DNA of 64,000 bases from Solirubrobacter phytolaccae (lineage in GTDB: Bacteria; Actinomycetota; Thermoleophilia; Solirubrobacterales; Solirubrobacteraceae), in assembly GCF_027587195.1 (NCBI RefSeq), contig NZ_JAPDDP010000020.1, forward strand, positions 1 to 64,000. The letters are read 5' to 3'. Below the pieces are notes generated by a model. The model searched no databases. It had not been told where the DNA came from and saw nothing but the letters and a program-made list of their open reading frames with translations. Below, in pieces: positions 43,780 through 52,210 of this stretch; the first letter of the stretch is position 1, and the number at the start of each line of letters is the position of its first letter. Both the position numbers and the translations under genes were made by a program.

Positions 43780-44676
43780 CTAGTGAGTGAGAGCTGACTG
43801 ATCGAGCGAGAAATGCGTACCCGTCAGCCGCTCGGACTCTACCCACAGCTTCGCCGCCATGTCGGCGTCCTTCGCGTAGTCGGTGCGGTTCGCGATCGTC
43901 GGGTAGCCGCGCATCTCGCCCAGCCCGCCCGGCCCGATGTACGTATCCCCCGGGATGTCCTCCGTGGCGGCGTAGAGCGTGGGGAGCGCACCCATGTCGG
44001 CACTCTGCGCGAGCAGCCGGTTGCCGATGCTCATCAGCGTGTGCTCCACCACGTTCCCGGACCGGGACTGCAGGTTGGTCGCGGCCCACCCGGGGTGCGC
44101 GCCGACGGCCTTGACCGCGGACCCCGCAGCCTCGAGCTTGCGCTGCAGCTCGGACATGAACAGCAGGTTCGCGAGCTTGGCCTGCCCGTACACACGGTGC
44201 CGGCGATAGCCCCGCTCGGCGTTGAGGTTGTCCAGCTGAATCCGGCCGTAGCGGTGCGCGGTTGACGCGAGCACGACCACCCGATCGGTCAGGTGCGGCA
44301 GCAGCAGGTTCGTGAGCGCGAAGTGGCCGAGGTGGTTCGTGCCGAACTGCATCTCGAAACCGTCTTTGGTCTGCGCCTGCGGGATGTTCATGACGCCCGC
44401 GTTGTTGATCAGGACGTCGACGTCCTCGGTGACGCCTTCCGCGAACGCCCGCACCGAGCTTAGATCCGCCAGGTCCAGCTCACGCACCTCGGTCGTGCCG
44501 GAGATCTGCCGCGCGGCCTCCTCGCCCTTCTGGGTGTTGCGCACCGCGAGGATCACCCGCGCGCCCTTGCCCGCGAGCTCCCGGGCGGCGGACAGGCCGA
44601 TGCCGCTGTTGGCGCCGGTGACGACGATGGTCCGGCCGGTTTGATCGGGGATGTCCTGCGCGGTCCAGTGACTCAT
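43780..44676 (-). CDS. short-chain dehydrogenase/reductase
   Basis: A 298-residue classical/extended SDR of the retinol-dehydrogenase-like type. Cofactor motif TGANSGIGLSAA, acidic/Arg NADP-type AVRNTQKG, NNAGVM, and catalytic YGQAKLAN (YxxxK) are present. Substrate unknown. ATG 44676 follows a readable minus-strand promoter, with about seven bases between the -10 box and the start codon, so the mRNA may be leaderless. It is divergent from a TetR gene whose operator appears to overlap that promoter. Confidence 0.88.
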   Translation of the reverse strand: MSHWTAQDIPDQTGRTIVVTGANSGIGLSAARELAGKGARVILAVRNTQKGEEAARQISGTTEVRELDLADLSSVRAFAEGVTEDVDVLINNAGVMNIPQAQTKDGFEMQFGTNHLGHFALTNLLLPHLTDRVVVLASTAHRYGRIQLDNLNAERGYRRHRVYGQAKLANLLFMSELQRKLEAAGSAVKAVGAHPGWAATNLQSRSGNVVEHTLMSIGNRLLAQSADMGALPTLYAATEDIPGDTYIGPGGLGEMRGYPTIANRTDYAKDADMAAKLWVESERLTGTHFSLDQSALTH

Positions 44677-44683
44677 GCCGAGT

Positions 44684-44712
44684 AAAGTAGTCGCTGACAA
44701 CAATGCTGTCAA
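44684..44712 (-). promoter_or_regulatory. SDR promoter overlapped by a TetR-type dyad
   Basis: On the minus strand, TTGACA (44712-44707) and TACTTT (44689-44684) are spaced 17 bp apart, close to the sigma70/HrdB consensus. The start codon at 44676 lies at or next to the expected transcription start. TGACA-N7-TGTCA (44695-44711) covers the -35 box and spacer, consistent with repression by the divergently coded TetR protein. Confidence 0.65.
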
Positions 44713-44737
44713 TGGCAACATCGTAAGCTGTTCCTAA

Positions 44738-45274
44738 GTGCCCCCCGTCCGCCGCTACCACCACGGGAACCTGCGCCCCACGCTGCTGGCGCACGCCGAG
44801 CAGGTGCTCACCGAGGGCGGCGAGCTGTCGCTGCGCGAGCTCGCGCGGCGGGCCGGCGTGAGTCACGCCGCTCCGCGCCGGCACTTCCCGGACAAGCAGG
44901 TGCTGCTCGACGCGCTCGCGCTGGACGGCTTCCGGCGGCTCGGGGAGCAGCTGGACGTCGCGCTCGCGAGCGAGGACCCGGTGCAGGCGTGGGCGCGAAC
45001 CTACGTGCGCTTCGCGACCGAGCACGCGGCGCTGCTCGACCTGATGTACACCGGCAAGCACGCCGACGGCGCGTCGCCGCTGCTCACCGAGGCGGCCGAC
45101 CGCACGTTCCACTCCGCGCTGGGCCTCTTCGAGTCCGAGCGCTCGGCGATGGTCACCTTCGCCACCTTCCACGGCCTCGCGGCGATGATCAACAGCCACA
45201 TGCTCGCCGTGGACGACCTCGACGAGCTCGTGGCGGACGCCGTCGCGCAGATCCGTCGGGGCGTGGTGATGTGA
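44738..45274 (+). CDS. TetR-family regulator
   Basis: A 178-residue TetR regulator. The HTH is in LLAHAEQVLTEGGELSLRELARRAGVSHAAPRRHFPDK; SHAAPRRHFPDKQVLLDALA is the recognition side. The helical C-terminus (TFHGLAAMINSHMLAVDDLDELVADAV) is the ligand/dimer domain. GTG 44738 lies 61 bp from the SDR start on the other strand, and a dyad overlapping the SDR promoter lies between them. The peptidoglycan hydrolase gene begins 7 bp after its stop and may be cotranscribed. Confidence 0.88.
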   Translation: MPPVRRYHHGNLRPTLLAHAEQVLTEGGELSLRELARRAGVSHAAPRRHFPDKQVLLDALALDGFRRLGEQLDVALASEDPVQAWARTYVRFATEHAALLDLMYTGKHADGASPLLTEAADRTFHSALGLFESERSAMVTFATFHGLAAMINSHMLAVDDLDELVADAVAQIRRGVVM

Positions 45275-45281
45275 TGAACGG

Positions 45282-46220
45282 ATGGAGCGGGATCTCGCGA
45301 GCGTCGAGCTGTGGGAGCGGTCATTGGAGCGCTCCCGCCGTCGCCGGGCGCAGAGCAAGAGCCGGGTGACGAACGTGCAGGTGTCGGCCGCGCTCATCGC
45401 GGCCTCCGTCGCCGTACCCGCGACGGGCGGCACGGCGATGGCGCAGACGCTCGAGCGCGGGCACACGGGAGACGACGTGCGCGCGGTCCAGCGCGCGCTG
45501 GGCATCTCCGCCGACGGCGAGTTCGGTCCGATGACGCGCCAGGCGGTCAAGGACTTCCAGGCGCGCAGCGGGCTCGTCGTGGACGGCATCGTCGGCCCGA
45601 TGACCAAACGCGCACTCGGTCTGGCGGGCGCGCCCGCGCCGAGCGCCTCGAAGGGCGTCACGCCGTCCAACGCCACGACCACGATGGCCATCCAGCGCGC
45701 GCTCGGCATCGGCGCCGACGGCGTCTACGGGCCGGTCACGCGCCAGGCGGTGCGAGACTTCCAGCGCAGCCGCGGGCTCGTCGTCGATGGCGTCGCGGGG
45801 CCGGCGACGCTGGGCGCGCTCGGCGTCTCGGGGTCCTCCGGCACGGGCGGAGGCGGAGGCTCGTCGAGCGGCTCGGCCGTCGGCGCCGCGCAGACGAAGC
45901 TCGGCGCCCCGTACCTGCTCGGTGGCGAGGGTGAAGGCGGCTGGGACTGCTCGGGCCTGACGCAGTGGGCGCTCGCCCAGGCCGGCGTCACGATCCCGCG
46001 TACGAGCTTCGACCAGTTCAACGTCGGCACGCCGGTCGCGCGCGAGAGCATCCAGGCGGGAGACCTCGTGTTCTTCGACGCCAACGGCCCGGGCGCGTCG
46101 CACGTGGGCATCGCGACGGGCAACGCGACGGTCATCTCGGCGACGACGCACGGCGTGCGCGAGCACGCGATCGGCGGCGACTACTGGGGCACGCACTACG
46201 TAGGCGCGCGGCGTTTCTAG
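45282..46220 (+). CDS. NlpC/P60 peptidase with two peptidoglycan-binding domains
   Basis: A 312-residue cell-wall hydrolase. The N-terminal region has charged residues, then a hydrophobic helix (VSAALIAASVAVPA). Two PG_binding_1 domains follow (GHTGDDVRAVQRALGI...DGIVGPMTKRAL; MAIQRALGIGADGVYGPVTRQAVRDFQ), then a Gly/Ser linker. The C-terminal NlpC/P60 domain has Cys in WDCSGLTQWA, His in ASHVGIATG and His in ATTHGVREH. It should cleave peptide bonds in the wall (gamma-D-Glu to diamino acid type). The ATG is used although a convincing ribosome-binding site is missing. Confidence 0.9.
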   Translation: MERDLASVELWERSLERSRRRRAQSKSRVTNVQVSAALIAASVAVPATGGTAMAQTLERGHTGDDVRAVQRALGISADGEFGPMTRQAVKDFQARSGLVVDGIVGPMTKRALGLAGAPAPSASKGVTPSNATTTMAIQRALGIGADGVYGPVTRQAVRDFQRSRGLVVDGVAGPATLGALGVSGSSGTGGGGGSSSGSAVGAAQTKLGAPYLLGGEGEGGWDCSGLTQWALAQAGVTIPRTSFDQFNVGTPVARESIQAGDLVFFDANGPGASHVGIATGNATVISATTHGVREHAIGGDYWGTHYVGARRF

Positions 46221-46259
46221 GCCTCAGGGCCGGGGCGAACTTTGCACGCGCGATCCTCT

Positions 46260-48419
46260 ATGCCAGTGATGGATACGCCCGGCACCCCCTTCGAGGACGA
46301 GATCGTCGTCCGCCGCATCCGCTTTTCCAGCGAGGACACCGGCTTCGCGGTGGTCGACGCGGACCGCGGCGCGGACGAGCTCGTGCTGATCGGCCCGCTC
46401 GCGCACCTCGAGGAGCGCGAGCACGTGCGGGTGGTCGGCGTCTGGCACGACGACAAGCGCTACGGCCCGCAGGTCAAGGTGCAGATCGCCGAGTCGGTGC
46501 CGCCGTCGGGCGAGGAGGCGCTGCTCGCGTACCTCAAGCGCGTCCGCCACGTGGGCGCCAAGCGGGCCTCCAACCTGCTCGAGCGCTACGGCGAGCACGT
46601 CCTCGAGGCGATCGACGAGGACCCTGGCCTGGCGTTCCGCCGCGCCGGGCTCACGCACACGCGTTCCAAGGAGGCCGCGAAGTCGTGGGCGGCGCTGCGC
46701 TCCACGCGCGCGCTGCACCTGCTGCTCGCGCCGCACGGGCTCGCCTGGCTCGTGCCGCGGATCGCGGCCGAGTACGGCGACCGCGCGCACGAGGTCGTGC
46801 GCAAGCGCCCCTACGACCTCACGAGCGTGTTCGGGGTCGGCTTCGCCATCGCCGACACGATCGCGCGCGCGGCCGGCCTCCCGCCCGACTCGCCCGGTCG
46901 TCGTCGGGCCGCGGTCGTGCACGTGCTGGCCGAGGCCGAGCGCGACGGCTCGACGTGCCTGCCGGTCCCCGAGCTCGCGACCAAGGCGGGCGCGCTGGTC
47001 GGCGGCCCGCCGCCGGACGCGGAGCTGCTGCACGAGATGGTCGACCATGAGGACCTCGTGCTGGAGGTCGACGACCCGACGCTCGACGCGGTCGACGCGC
47101 TGACGGCGACGATGGCGCCGGTGATCTGGGCGTACCGGCCGCCGACGTGGCGGCTGGAGGCCGAGCTCGCCGACCTCATCGGCCGGCTCGCCGGCTCGCG
47201 CGCGTCGCTCAAGCCCGCGGTCGTCGCCGAGGAGGACCTCACCCCGGCGCCTGAGCAGGCCGCGGCGGTGCTCGCGGCGTTCACGTCGCGGATCTCGATC
47301 GTCACGGGCGGCCCCGGCACCGGCAAGACGGCGACGATCCGGCTCATCTGCGCGGCCGCCAAGGCGCAGAAGGCGTCGATCGCGCTGGTTGCGCCGACCG
47401 GTCGCGCGGCGCGACGGATGACCGAGTCGACGGGCATGGAGGCGTCGACGATCCACTCCGCGCTCGGCTGGATCCCGGGCCAGGGCCCGACGAAGGACGA
47501 GATCGAGGCCGACGTGCTCGTCGTCGACGAGACCTCGATGGCCAACCTGGAGCTGCTGGTCACGCTCCTGCGTGCGGTCGGCACGGACATGCACGTGGTG
47601 CTCGTGGGTGACGCCGACCAGCTCGCCCCGGTCGGCGCCGGCAAGCCGTTCGCGGAGCTCGTGGCCACCAAGGTCGTCCCCGTCGCCGAGCTCACGCACA
47701 TCTTCCGGCAGGCGGCGGGCTCGATGATCGTCCGCGGCGCGCACGCCGTCCGCCAGGGCCAGATGCCGGACTTCGCCGCCCACGAGGAGTTGCGGCGGGA
47801 CCTGTTCCTGATCGAGCGCGAGGACCCCGCCGCGGCGCTGGACGAGATCGAGACGCTGGTCGCGCAGCGGCTCCCGAAGCACTACGGGATCGATCCGATC
47901 ACCGACCTGCAGGTCTTCGCGCCGGTCTACCGCGGCGCGCTCGGGATCGAGGCCATCAACACGCGGCTGCGGCAGGCGCTCAACGGACGTGGCGAGCCGG
48001 TGATGGGCGGCCGGCTGCGGATCGGCGACAAGCTGATGCTGTCCGGGCGCAACCTGCACGAGCTCGGGCTGATGAACGGCACGATCCTGCGGCTCCTCGA
48101 CCACCGCGACGAGAAGCTGATCGTGTCGGCGGACGGGCTCGTGGTCGAGCTGCCCGACGAGGAGGCGCCGCGCCTGCAGCTCGCCTACGCGTGCTCGATC
48201 CACAAGGGGCAGGGGATCGAGCTGCCGGTCGCGATCGTCGTCGCGCACCCCGCGGCGGGCGCGTACTTCCTGCGCCGCGAGATGCTCTACACGGCGATGA
48301 CGCGGGCGCGCGTGGCCACCTTGGTGGTCGGCACGCGCGGCGTCGTCGGCCGGGCCGCGGGCACGCCGGACACCTCGCGTCGGTATTCGCGCCTGGCGGT
48401 TAGGCTTGCCTCGGATTGA
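46260..48419 (+). CDS. recD2: RecD2-like helicase
   Basis: A 719-residue SF1B helicase of the RecD2/TraA type, without RecBC partners nearby. After an N-terminal domain (EIVVRRIRFSSEDTGFAVV) and helical region (HVGAKRASNLLERYG), motif I is GGPGTGKTATI, motif II VVDETSMANLELL, then LVGDADQLAPVGAGKPFAEL and a C-terminal IHKGQGIELP. RecD2 unwinds 5'-3' in repair. ATG 46260 and 46269 are both possible; neither has a clear ribosome-binding site. Its stop overlaps the next gene start (TTGA). Confidence 0.9.
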   Translation: MPVMDTPGTPFEDEIVVRRIRFSSEDTGFAVVDADRGADELVLIGPLAHLEEREHVRVVGVWHDDKRYGPQVKVQIAESVPPSGEEALLAYLKRVRHVGAKRASNLLERYGEHVLEAIDEDPGLAFRRAGLTHTRSKEAAKSWAALRSTRALHLLLAPHGLAWLVPRIAAEYGDRAHEVVRKRPYDLTSVFGVGFAIADTIARAAGLPPDSPGRRRAAVVHVLAEAERDGSTCLPVPELATKAGALVGGPPPDAELLHEMVDHEDLVLEVDDPTLDAVDALTATMAPVIWAYRPPTWRLEAELADLIGRLAGSRASLKPAVVAEEDLTPAPEQAAAVLAAFTSRISIVTGGPGTGKTATIRLICAAAKAQKASIALVAPTGRAARRMTESTGMEASTIHSALGWIPGQGPTKDEIEADVLVVDETSMANLELLVTLLRAVGTDMHVVLVGDADQLAPVGAGKPFAELVATKVVPVAELTHIFRQAAGSMIVRGAHAVRQGQMPDFAAHEELRRDLFLIEREDPAAALDEIETLVAQRLPKHYGIDPITDLQVFAPVYRGALGIEAINTRLRQALNGRGEPVMGGRLRIGDKLMLSGRNLHELGLMNGTILRLLDHRDEKLIVSADGLVVELPDEEAPRLQLAYACSIHKGQGIELPVAIVVAHPAAGAYFLRREMLYTAMTRARVATLVVGTRGVVGRAAGTPDTSRRYSRLAVRLASD

Positions 48420-48661
48420 CGGTTCGGGTCCGCCTCGGCGCTGGGCTCGCGCGCCTTTCGGCCGCGCCGCTGAAGACTGTCCAGATCCCCGAAGGCGCCA
48501 CCGTCGGTGACCTCTTCGCCCGACTCGCGGAGGACGAGCCGGACCTCGCGCCCGCGCTGCGATCGGTGCTCCCGGTCGTCGCGGGCGAGCACGTGACCCG
48601 CGACCAGGTCCTGGCTTCCGGCCAGGAGGTCGCCCTGCTGCTGCCGGTCTCCGGCGGCTGA
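48416..48661 (+). CDS. MoaD/ThiS-like sulfur-carrier protein
   Basis: An 81-residue beta-grasp protein with a C-terminal GG (PVSGG), as needed for thiocarboxylate formation by an E1-like enzyme. Family-like features: VQIPEGATVGDLFARL near residues 23-38 and ALLLPVSGG at the end. It may serve molybdopterin or another sulfur transfer; no MoaE or MoeB gene is nearby. The TTG start is inside the RecD2 stop, and the acetamidase gene begins 13 bp after its stop. Confidence 0.8.
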   Translation: MTVRVRLGAGLARLSAAPLKTVQIPEGATVGDLFARLAEDEPDLAPALRSVLPVVAGEHVTRDQVLASGQEVALLLPVSGG

Positions 48662-48674
48662 AAGGACCACTGAG

Positions 48675-49985
48675 ATGGCGATTCAAGACACCTCCACCAC
48701 CCGCCGCACGCTCATCGTCGACACGTTCACGGACGGCGTGCTCGGGCCCGAGGTCGAGATGCTCGGCCCGGTGGCCGACGGCGGGCACATCGTCTGGAAC
48801 TCCACCCCGGGCTGCTGGGGGCCGATGATCACGCCCGCGATCCGCGGCGGGCACGAGGTGTGCACGCCGGTCGCGGTCGAGGGCGCCGAGCCCGGCGACG
48901 GGATCGCGATCCGCATCAAGGACATCGCGGTCACCTCCCGCGCGACCGCATCGGGCAACGACCAGGCGATGGAGGGCCGCTTCAACGGCGACCCGTACTG
49001 CGCGGCGGTGTGTCCCGGCTGCGGGGCGGAGTGGCCGGAGACGCGGCTGGACGGGATCGGCGAGACGGCCGTGCGGTGCGTGGTCTGCGGGGCGGACGCG
49101 ACGCCGTTCACGTTCACGAACGGCTACACGCTCGCGTTCGACGGCAAGCTCGGGTTGAGCGTGGATTCCGCACGGGCCGAGGAGATCGCGCGCGACGCCG
49201 CCGCCTACGCGCAGCTGCCGGACAACAGCGCGCAGAACCCGATCCTGACGTTCGCGCCGAGCGACCTGGTCGGTGTGGTCGCGCGGATGCGGCCGTTCCT
49301 CGGGCAGCTGGGGACGACGCCGAGCGCGACGATGCCGGACTCCCACAACGCGGGGGACTTCGGCGCGTTCCTGGTCGGCGCGCCGCACAAGTTCGCGATG
49401 GACGCGCAGGCGCTCCAGCAGCACAAGACGGACGGGCACTTGGACATCGACGCGGTGCGCGCGGGCGCGATCCTCGTCTGCCCGGTGAAGGTGCCGGGCG
49501 GCGGTGTCTACCTCGGCGACATGCACGCGATGCAGGGCGACGGCGAGATCGCCGGCCACACCGCGGACGTCGCGGGGACGGTCACGCTGCAGGTCGAGGT
49601 CCTGAAGGGGCTGGGGATCGACGGACCGGTGCTGTTCCCGGTGCTCGAGGACCTGCCGTTCCTGGCGCGCCCGTTGACGGCGGACGAGCGTGCGCGGGCG
49701 CTGGCGCTGGCGGAGCGCGAGGGCGTCGCGGCGATCGAGGAGTCGCTGCCGATCTCCGTGATCGGTACCGGGCCGGACCTGAACTCCGCTATCGACAACG
49801 GGCTCGCGCGGGCCGCCGCGCTGTTGGGGATGAGCGTCCCGGAGGTCATGAACCGGGCGACGATCACCGGCGCGATCGAGATCGGGCGCGCGCCGGGTGT
49901 CGTGCAGGTCACGTTCCGCGCGCCGTTGCCGGCGCTCGAGGCCGCGGGCCTGCTCGGCTACGCGATGGAGCAGTACGGGTCCTAG
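48675..49985 (+). CDS. acetamidase/formamidase-family protein with zinc-ribbon insertion
   Basis: A 436-residue FmdA/AmdA-family amidase; the family hydrolyses short amides to acid and ammonia. Features: WNSTPGCWGPMITPA, GAEPGDGIAIRIKDI, MPDSHNAGDFG, VKVPGGGVYLGDMHAMQGDGEI and GDGEIAGHTADV. A zinc-ribbon-like insertion (CPGC...CVVC, about residues 116-140) is unusual compared with the short classical form. The ATG follows AAAGGACCACTGAG. The ammonium theme could fit the MoaD-like or GDH neighbours only loosely. A bidirectional hairpin follows. Confidence 0.88.
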   Translation: MAIQDTSTTRRTLIVDTFTDGVLGPEVEMLGPVADGGHIVWNSTPGCWGPMITPAIRGGHEVCTPVAVEGAEPGDGIAIRIKDIAVTSRATASGNDQAMEGRFNGDPYCAAVCPGCGAEWPETRLDGIGETAVRCVVCGADATPFTFTNGYTLAFDGKLGLSVDSARAEEIARDAAAYAQLPDNSAQNPILTFAPSDLVGVVARMRPFLGQLGTTPSATMPDSHNAGDFGAFLVGAPHKFAMDAQALQQHKTDGHLDIDAVRAGAILVCPVKVPGGGVYLGDMHAMQGDGEIAGHTADVAGTVTLQVEVLKGLGIDGPVLFPVLEDLPFLARPLTADERARALALAEREGVAAIEESLPISVIGTGPDLNSAIDNGLARAAALLGMSVPEVMNRATITGAIEIGRAPGVVQVTFRAPLPALEAAGLLGYAMEQYGS

Positions 49986-49995
49986 AACGACAAGA

Positions 49996-50015
49996 GGCGC
50001 GAGTCTCCTCGCGCC
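49996..50015. terminator. bidirectional hairpin between acetamidase and Ro60 genes
   Basis: GGCGCGAG-TCTC-CTCGCGCC is a perfect 8-bp stem with a 4-nt loop in the 35-bp space between the convergent stops at 49985 and 50021. There is no T-run. It is the only convergent pair in the window with a clear hairpin in a real gap. Confidence 0.6.
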
Positions 50016-50020
50016 CCTCG

Positions 50021-51772
50021 TCACACCACCCCGCGCGCGAAGCCGGAGACCACATCCGGCGTCGCGGTGTCGAACCCGACGATGTCGAGCATCCCCGGGT
50101 CCTCGGGGTCGGCGATCGTGAACCCGTTCGCGATCATCCCGACCACGACGAGCCGCGCGGCGATCCCGGTCCGCTCGCGGTACTCCCGCAGCGCCTGGAC
50201 CGGGTGGATCTCGCCCGCCCACGTCTCCGAGTCGGTGTAGATCACGAACGTGTCGATCTCGCGGCCGCGTTCGAGCGCGTACCGCATCGGCAGCGAGCAG
50301 TCCGTGCCGCCGAACGGCAGGTCGGACACGGCCTTCACCGCGTCCGTCAGCCGCTGGCGCGGGCTGATGGCGAGCGGCGTGAGGCCGGTGTGGCCCATCC
50401 AGTCACGCGTGCCCGACTTCCAACCGCCCTTGCCGGCGAAGAAGCCGACGATCTCGTGGCGCGGCTCGGTCGCCGCGGTCACGAGCGCCAGCGCCGCCGA
50501 GGCGTCACGTGGCGTCAGCCCAGGCACGCCTGCCAGCTGCCCGTACGTCATCGAGCCCGACACGTCCAGCGCGAGCATCACCCGCGTGTTCGCGGGCTCC
50601 ACGTTGCCGAACGCCGCGTAGAACGCGCCGTCGAGCGCGTCGACGACCTGCGCGACCGGGTCCCACGTGCGCGTGCTCCGCACGCCGTGCCCGCTCGCGT
50701 ATGTCCGCAGCGCGGACAGCACGGCGATCGGGTGCACGCGCGCCTTGCGCAGACGATCCGTGTCGCCGAGCTGCTCGGCCGCGTAGTCGGCGCCGAACGA
50801 GCCCGGAGCGATCACACCCACGCGGGTGAGCGTCGCCAGGTTGCGCAGCAGCGCCGTCATCGGCATCCGCTCGAGCAGCGCGGCCCACACCTCGGCGTCG
50901 TCGAGGTGCTCGGCCTTGACCGCCTCGCGCGGGAGCCCGTGCTCGCGCACGAGCCGCGCAGTCTCGGCCGCCGTGGTGGCGGCCTGCGCGGCCTCGAACG
51001 CGCCGATCACGGCCGGGAGGCCGCGGGCCGCGTCCTCGCTGCCCGCCACGGTCCCGCCGGCACGCGCGGCCGTCTCGCCGCCGCCCGCCGCGATCCCGCC
51101 GGCACGCGCGGCCGTCTCGCCCCCGCCGCGGACGATCCACTCGAACAGGCGCGCGTGCTCGTCGGAGACGGGCAGGCGCGGGTTGCCCGCGCGGGTCTTC
51201 GCGCCCGGGTGGGCGAGGCGGAGCAGGTCGCGGTGGCTCATGCCGTCGCGCCGGCGGTACTTGACCGCCTGGTAGGCGACGCGGTCCACCGGCTGCTCGA
51301 CGTACCAGCGCCCGACGCCGCGGCGCAGCGCACGGCCCCAGCCGCGGAACTGCTCGACGTGGCGGGCGAACGTGAACAGGTGCGTGCCGGTGCGGCAGAC
51401 CTGCGGGAGCGCGTCGAGTGCGAGCGCGCGCGTCGCCTCGTCCTCCGCGGACGCCGCCATGGCGAGCGCGAAGATGGCCGCGTCATTGGAGGCGGCGCGG
51501 CCGTCGCGGGAGATCGCCACGATCTCACGGACGGCACGCGGGCCGTCGGCGGCGATCGCCTTGGCCGCGACCTGCGCGTTCTCGAGCGTCAGCTCGTGCT
51601 CACCGGCGTAGTACGAGCCGCCGGCGGAGCCGAGGATCAGGAAGCGGCGCAGGCGCGTCCAGTCGTCGACGGCCCACGCGAAGCCACCCGCCGAGTTCGG
51701 CACCTGATCGGTGCCGGGCATCGGTTCGCTCTGCGACGTGCGCCGGAGGTTGATGCGGGTCAGGTAGGACAT
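50021..51772 (-). CDS. rsr: Ro60/TROVE-domain RNA-binding protein
   Basis: A 583-residue Ro60 ortholog. The N-terminal TROVE/HEAT ring region (LRRFLILGSAGGSYYAGEHELTLENA; WGRALRRGVGRWY) binds RNA ends and Y RNAs in known homologs. The C-terminal vWA domain has a complete MIDAS (LALDVSGSM, GGTDCSLPM, YTDSETW). Bacterial Ro proteins work with Y RNAs and exonucleases in RNA quality control and stress. ATG 51772 follows GAGGAGAGAGG. A glycine/alanine/glutamate repeat (GGGETAARAGG twice) interrupts the ring domain. A tRNA or tRNA-like gene is 157 bp upstream on the same strand. Confidence 0.92.
   Translation of the reverse strand: MSYLTRINLRRTSQSEPMPGTDQVPNSAGGFAWAVDDWTRLRRFLILGSAGGSYYAGEHELTLENAQVAAKAIAADGPRAVREIVAISRDGRAASNDAAIFALAMAASAEDEATRALALDALPQVCRTGTHLFTFARHVEQFRGWGRALRRGVGRWYVEQPVDRVAYQAVKYRRRDGMSHRDLLRLAHPGAKTRAGNPRLPVSDEHARLFEWIVRGGGETAARAGGIAAGGGETAARAGGTVAGSEDAARGLPAVIGAFEAAQAATTAAETARLVREHGLPREAVKAEHLDDAEVWAALLERMPMTALLRNLATLTRVGVIAPGSFGADYAAEQLGDTDRLRKARVHPIAVLSALRTYASGHGVRSTRTWDPVAQVVDALDGAFYAAFGNVEPANTRVMLALDVSGSMTYGQLAGVPGLTPRDASAALALVTAATEPRHEIVGFFAGKGGWKSGTRDWMGHTGLTPLAISPRQRLTDAVKAVSDLPFGGTDCSLPMRYALERGREIDTFVIYTDSETWAGEIHPVQALREYRERTGIAARLVVVGMIANGFTIADPEDPGMLDIVGFDTATPDVVSGFARGVV
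51052..51121. repeat. tandem 42-bp repeat inside the Ro60 gene
   Basis: A 28-bp block (51052-51079) recurs exactly at 51094-51121; the unit is 42 bp, i.e. 14 codons. It encodes two copies of a GGGETAARAGG-type segment in a flexible loop of the TROVE ring. Such in-frame repeats can vary in copy number between strains. Confidence 0.7.
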
Positions 51773-51928
51773 GGTTCGAGGGACCTCTCTCCTCTCTTCG
51801 TGGGTCGTGGACGGGCTAGGACAGGTGAAGCACTCACCGCGGTCATGGGTCGGCGACCGGAGGAAATGACCGACGGTGTCGGCCATCGCTTGACAGGCGA
51901 TAACCGGCCGCCTTCGGCCCGCGGTGAA

Positions 51929-52002
51929 CACGCTCGGCTGGATTCGAACCAGCGGCCTCCGCCGTCGCAGGGCGGTGCTCTCTTCCACTGAGCTACGAGC
52001 GT
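51929..52002 (-). tRNA. tRNA-Arg(GCG), or tRNA-like RNA linked to Ro60
   Basis: A complete 74-nt cloverleaf: 7-bp acceptor (ACGCTCG/CGAGCGT), D arm GCTC/GAGC, anticodon arm CCGCC/GGCGG with loop CTGCGAC (anticodon GCG), five-base variable loop, T arm GCTGG/CCAGC with loop TTCGAAT, discriminator G. No CCA is encoded. GCG would read CGC/CGU Arg, whereas bacteria normally use ACG edited to inosine. It lies directly upstream of the Ro60 gene on the same strand. Bacterial Y RNAs include tRNA-like modules, so this could be such a module rather than a translating tRNA. Perfect stems favour a real tRNA. Confidence 0.8.
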
Positions 52003-52036
52003 CTGTGTTGCATCGGTATGCGGTTGTCAAGGAACG

Positions 52037-52063
52037 AAAAAGGGCGGCCCGCCGGGCCGCCCT
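52037..52063 (-). terminator. Rho-independent terminator, minus strand
   Basis: AGGGCGGCCC (52041-52050) and GGGCCGCCCT (52054-52063) form a perfect 10-bp stem with a 3-nt loop, followed on the minus strand by a T-run (AAAAA at 52037-52041 on plus). It ends a transcript coming from the right, about 190 bp after the stop at 52254. This is the clearest intrinsic terminator in the window. Confidence 0.85.
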
Positions 52064-52210
52064 CGCTTGGTGCTGCGTCACTGTCCGAGCAGGCGCTCAG
52101 GCGTGGACGCACCTCCCGGCGAGGGCGAGGTACAGCTGGAGTTCTCGGCGGCTGCTTGTCATGCGGAGCTGCAAGGTAGGGCCTCGTGACGGACGTTGCA
52201 AGGGGCAGTC

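Noticed and set aside
46224-50222. A 1332-codon minus-strand frame across RecD2, MoaD and acetamidase
   Set aside because: Antisense to three real genes and lacking any motif.
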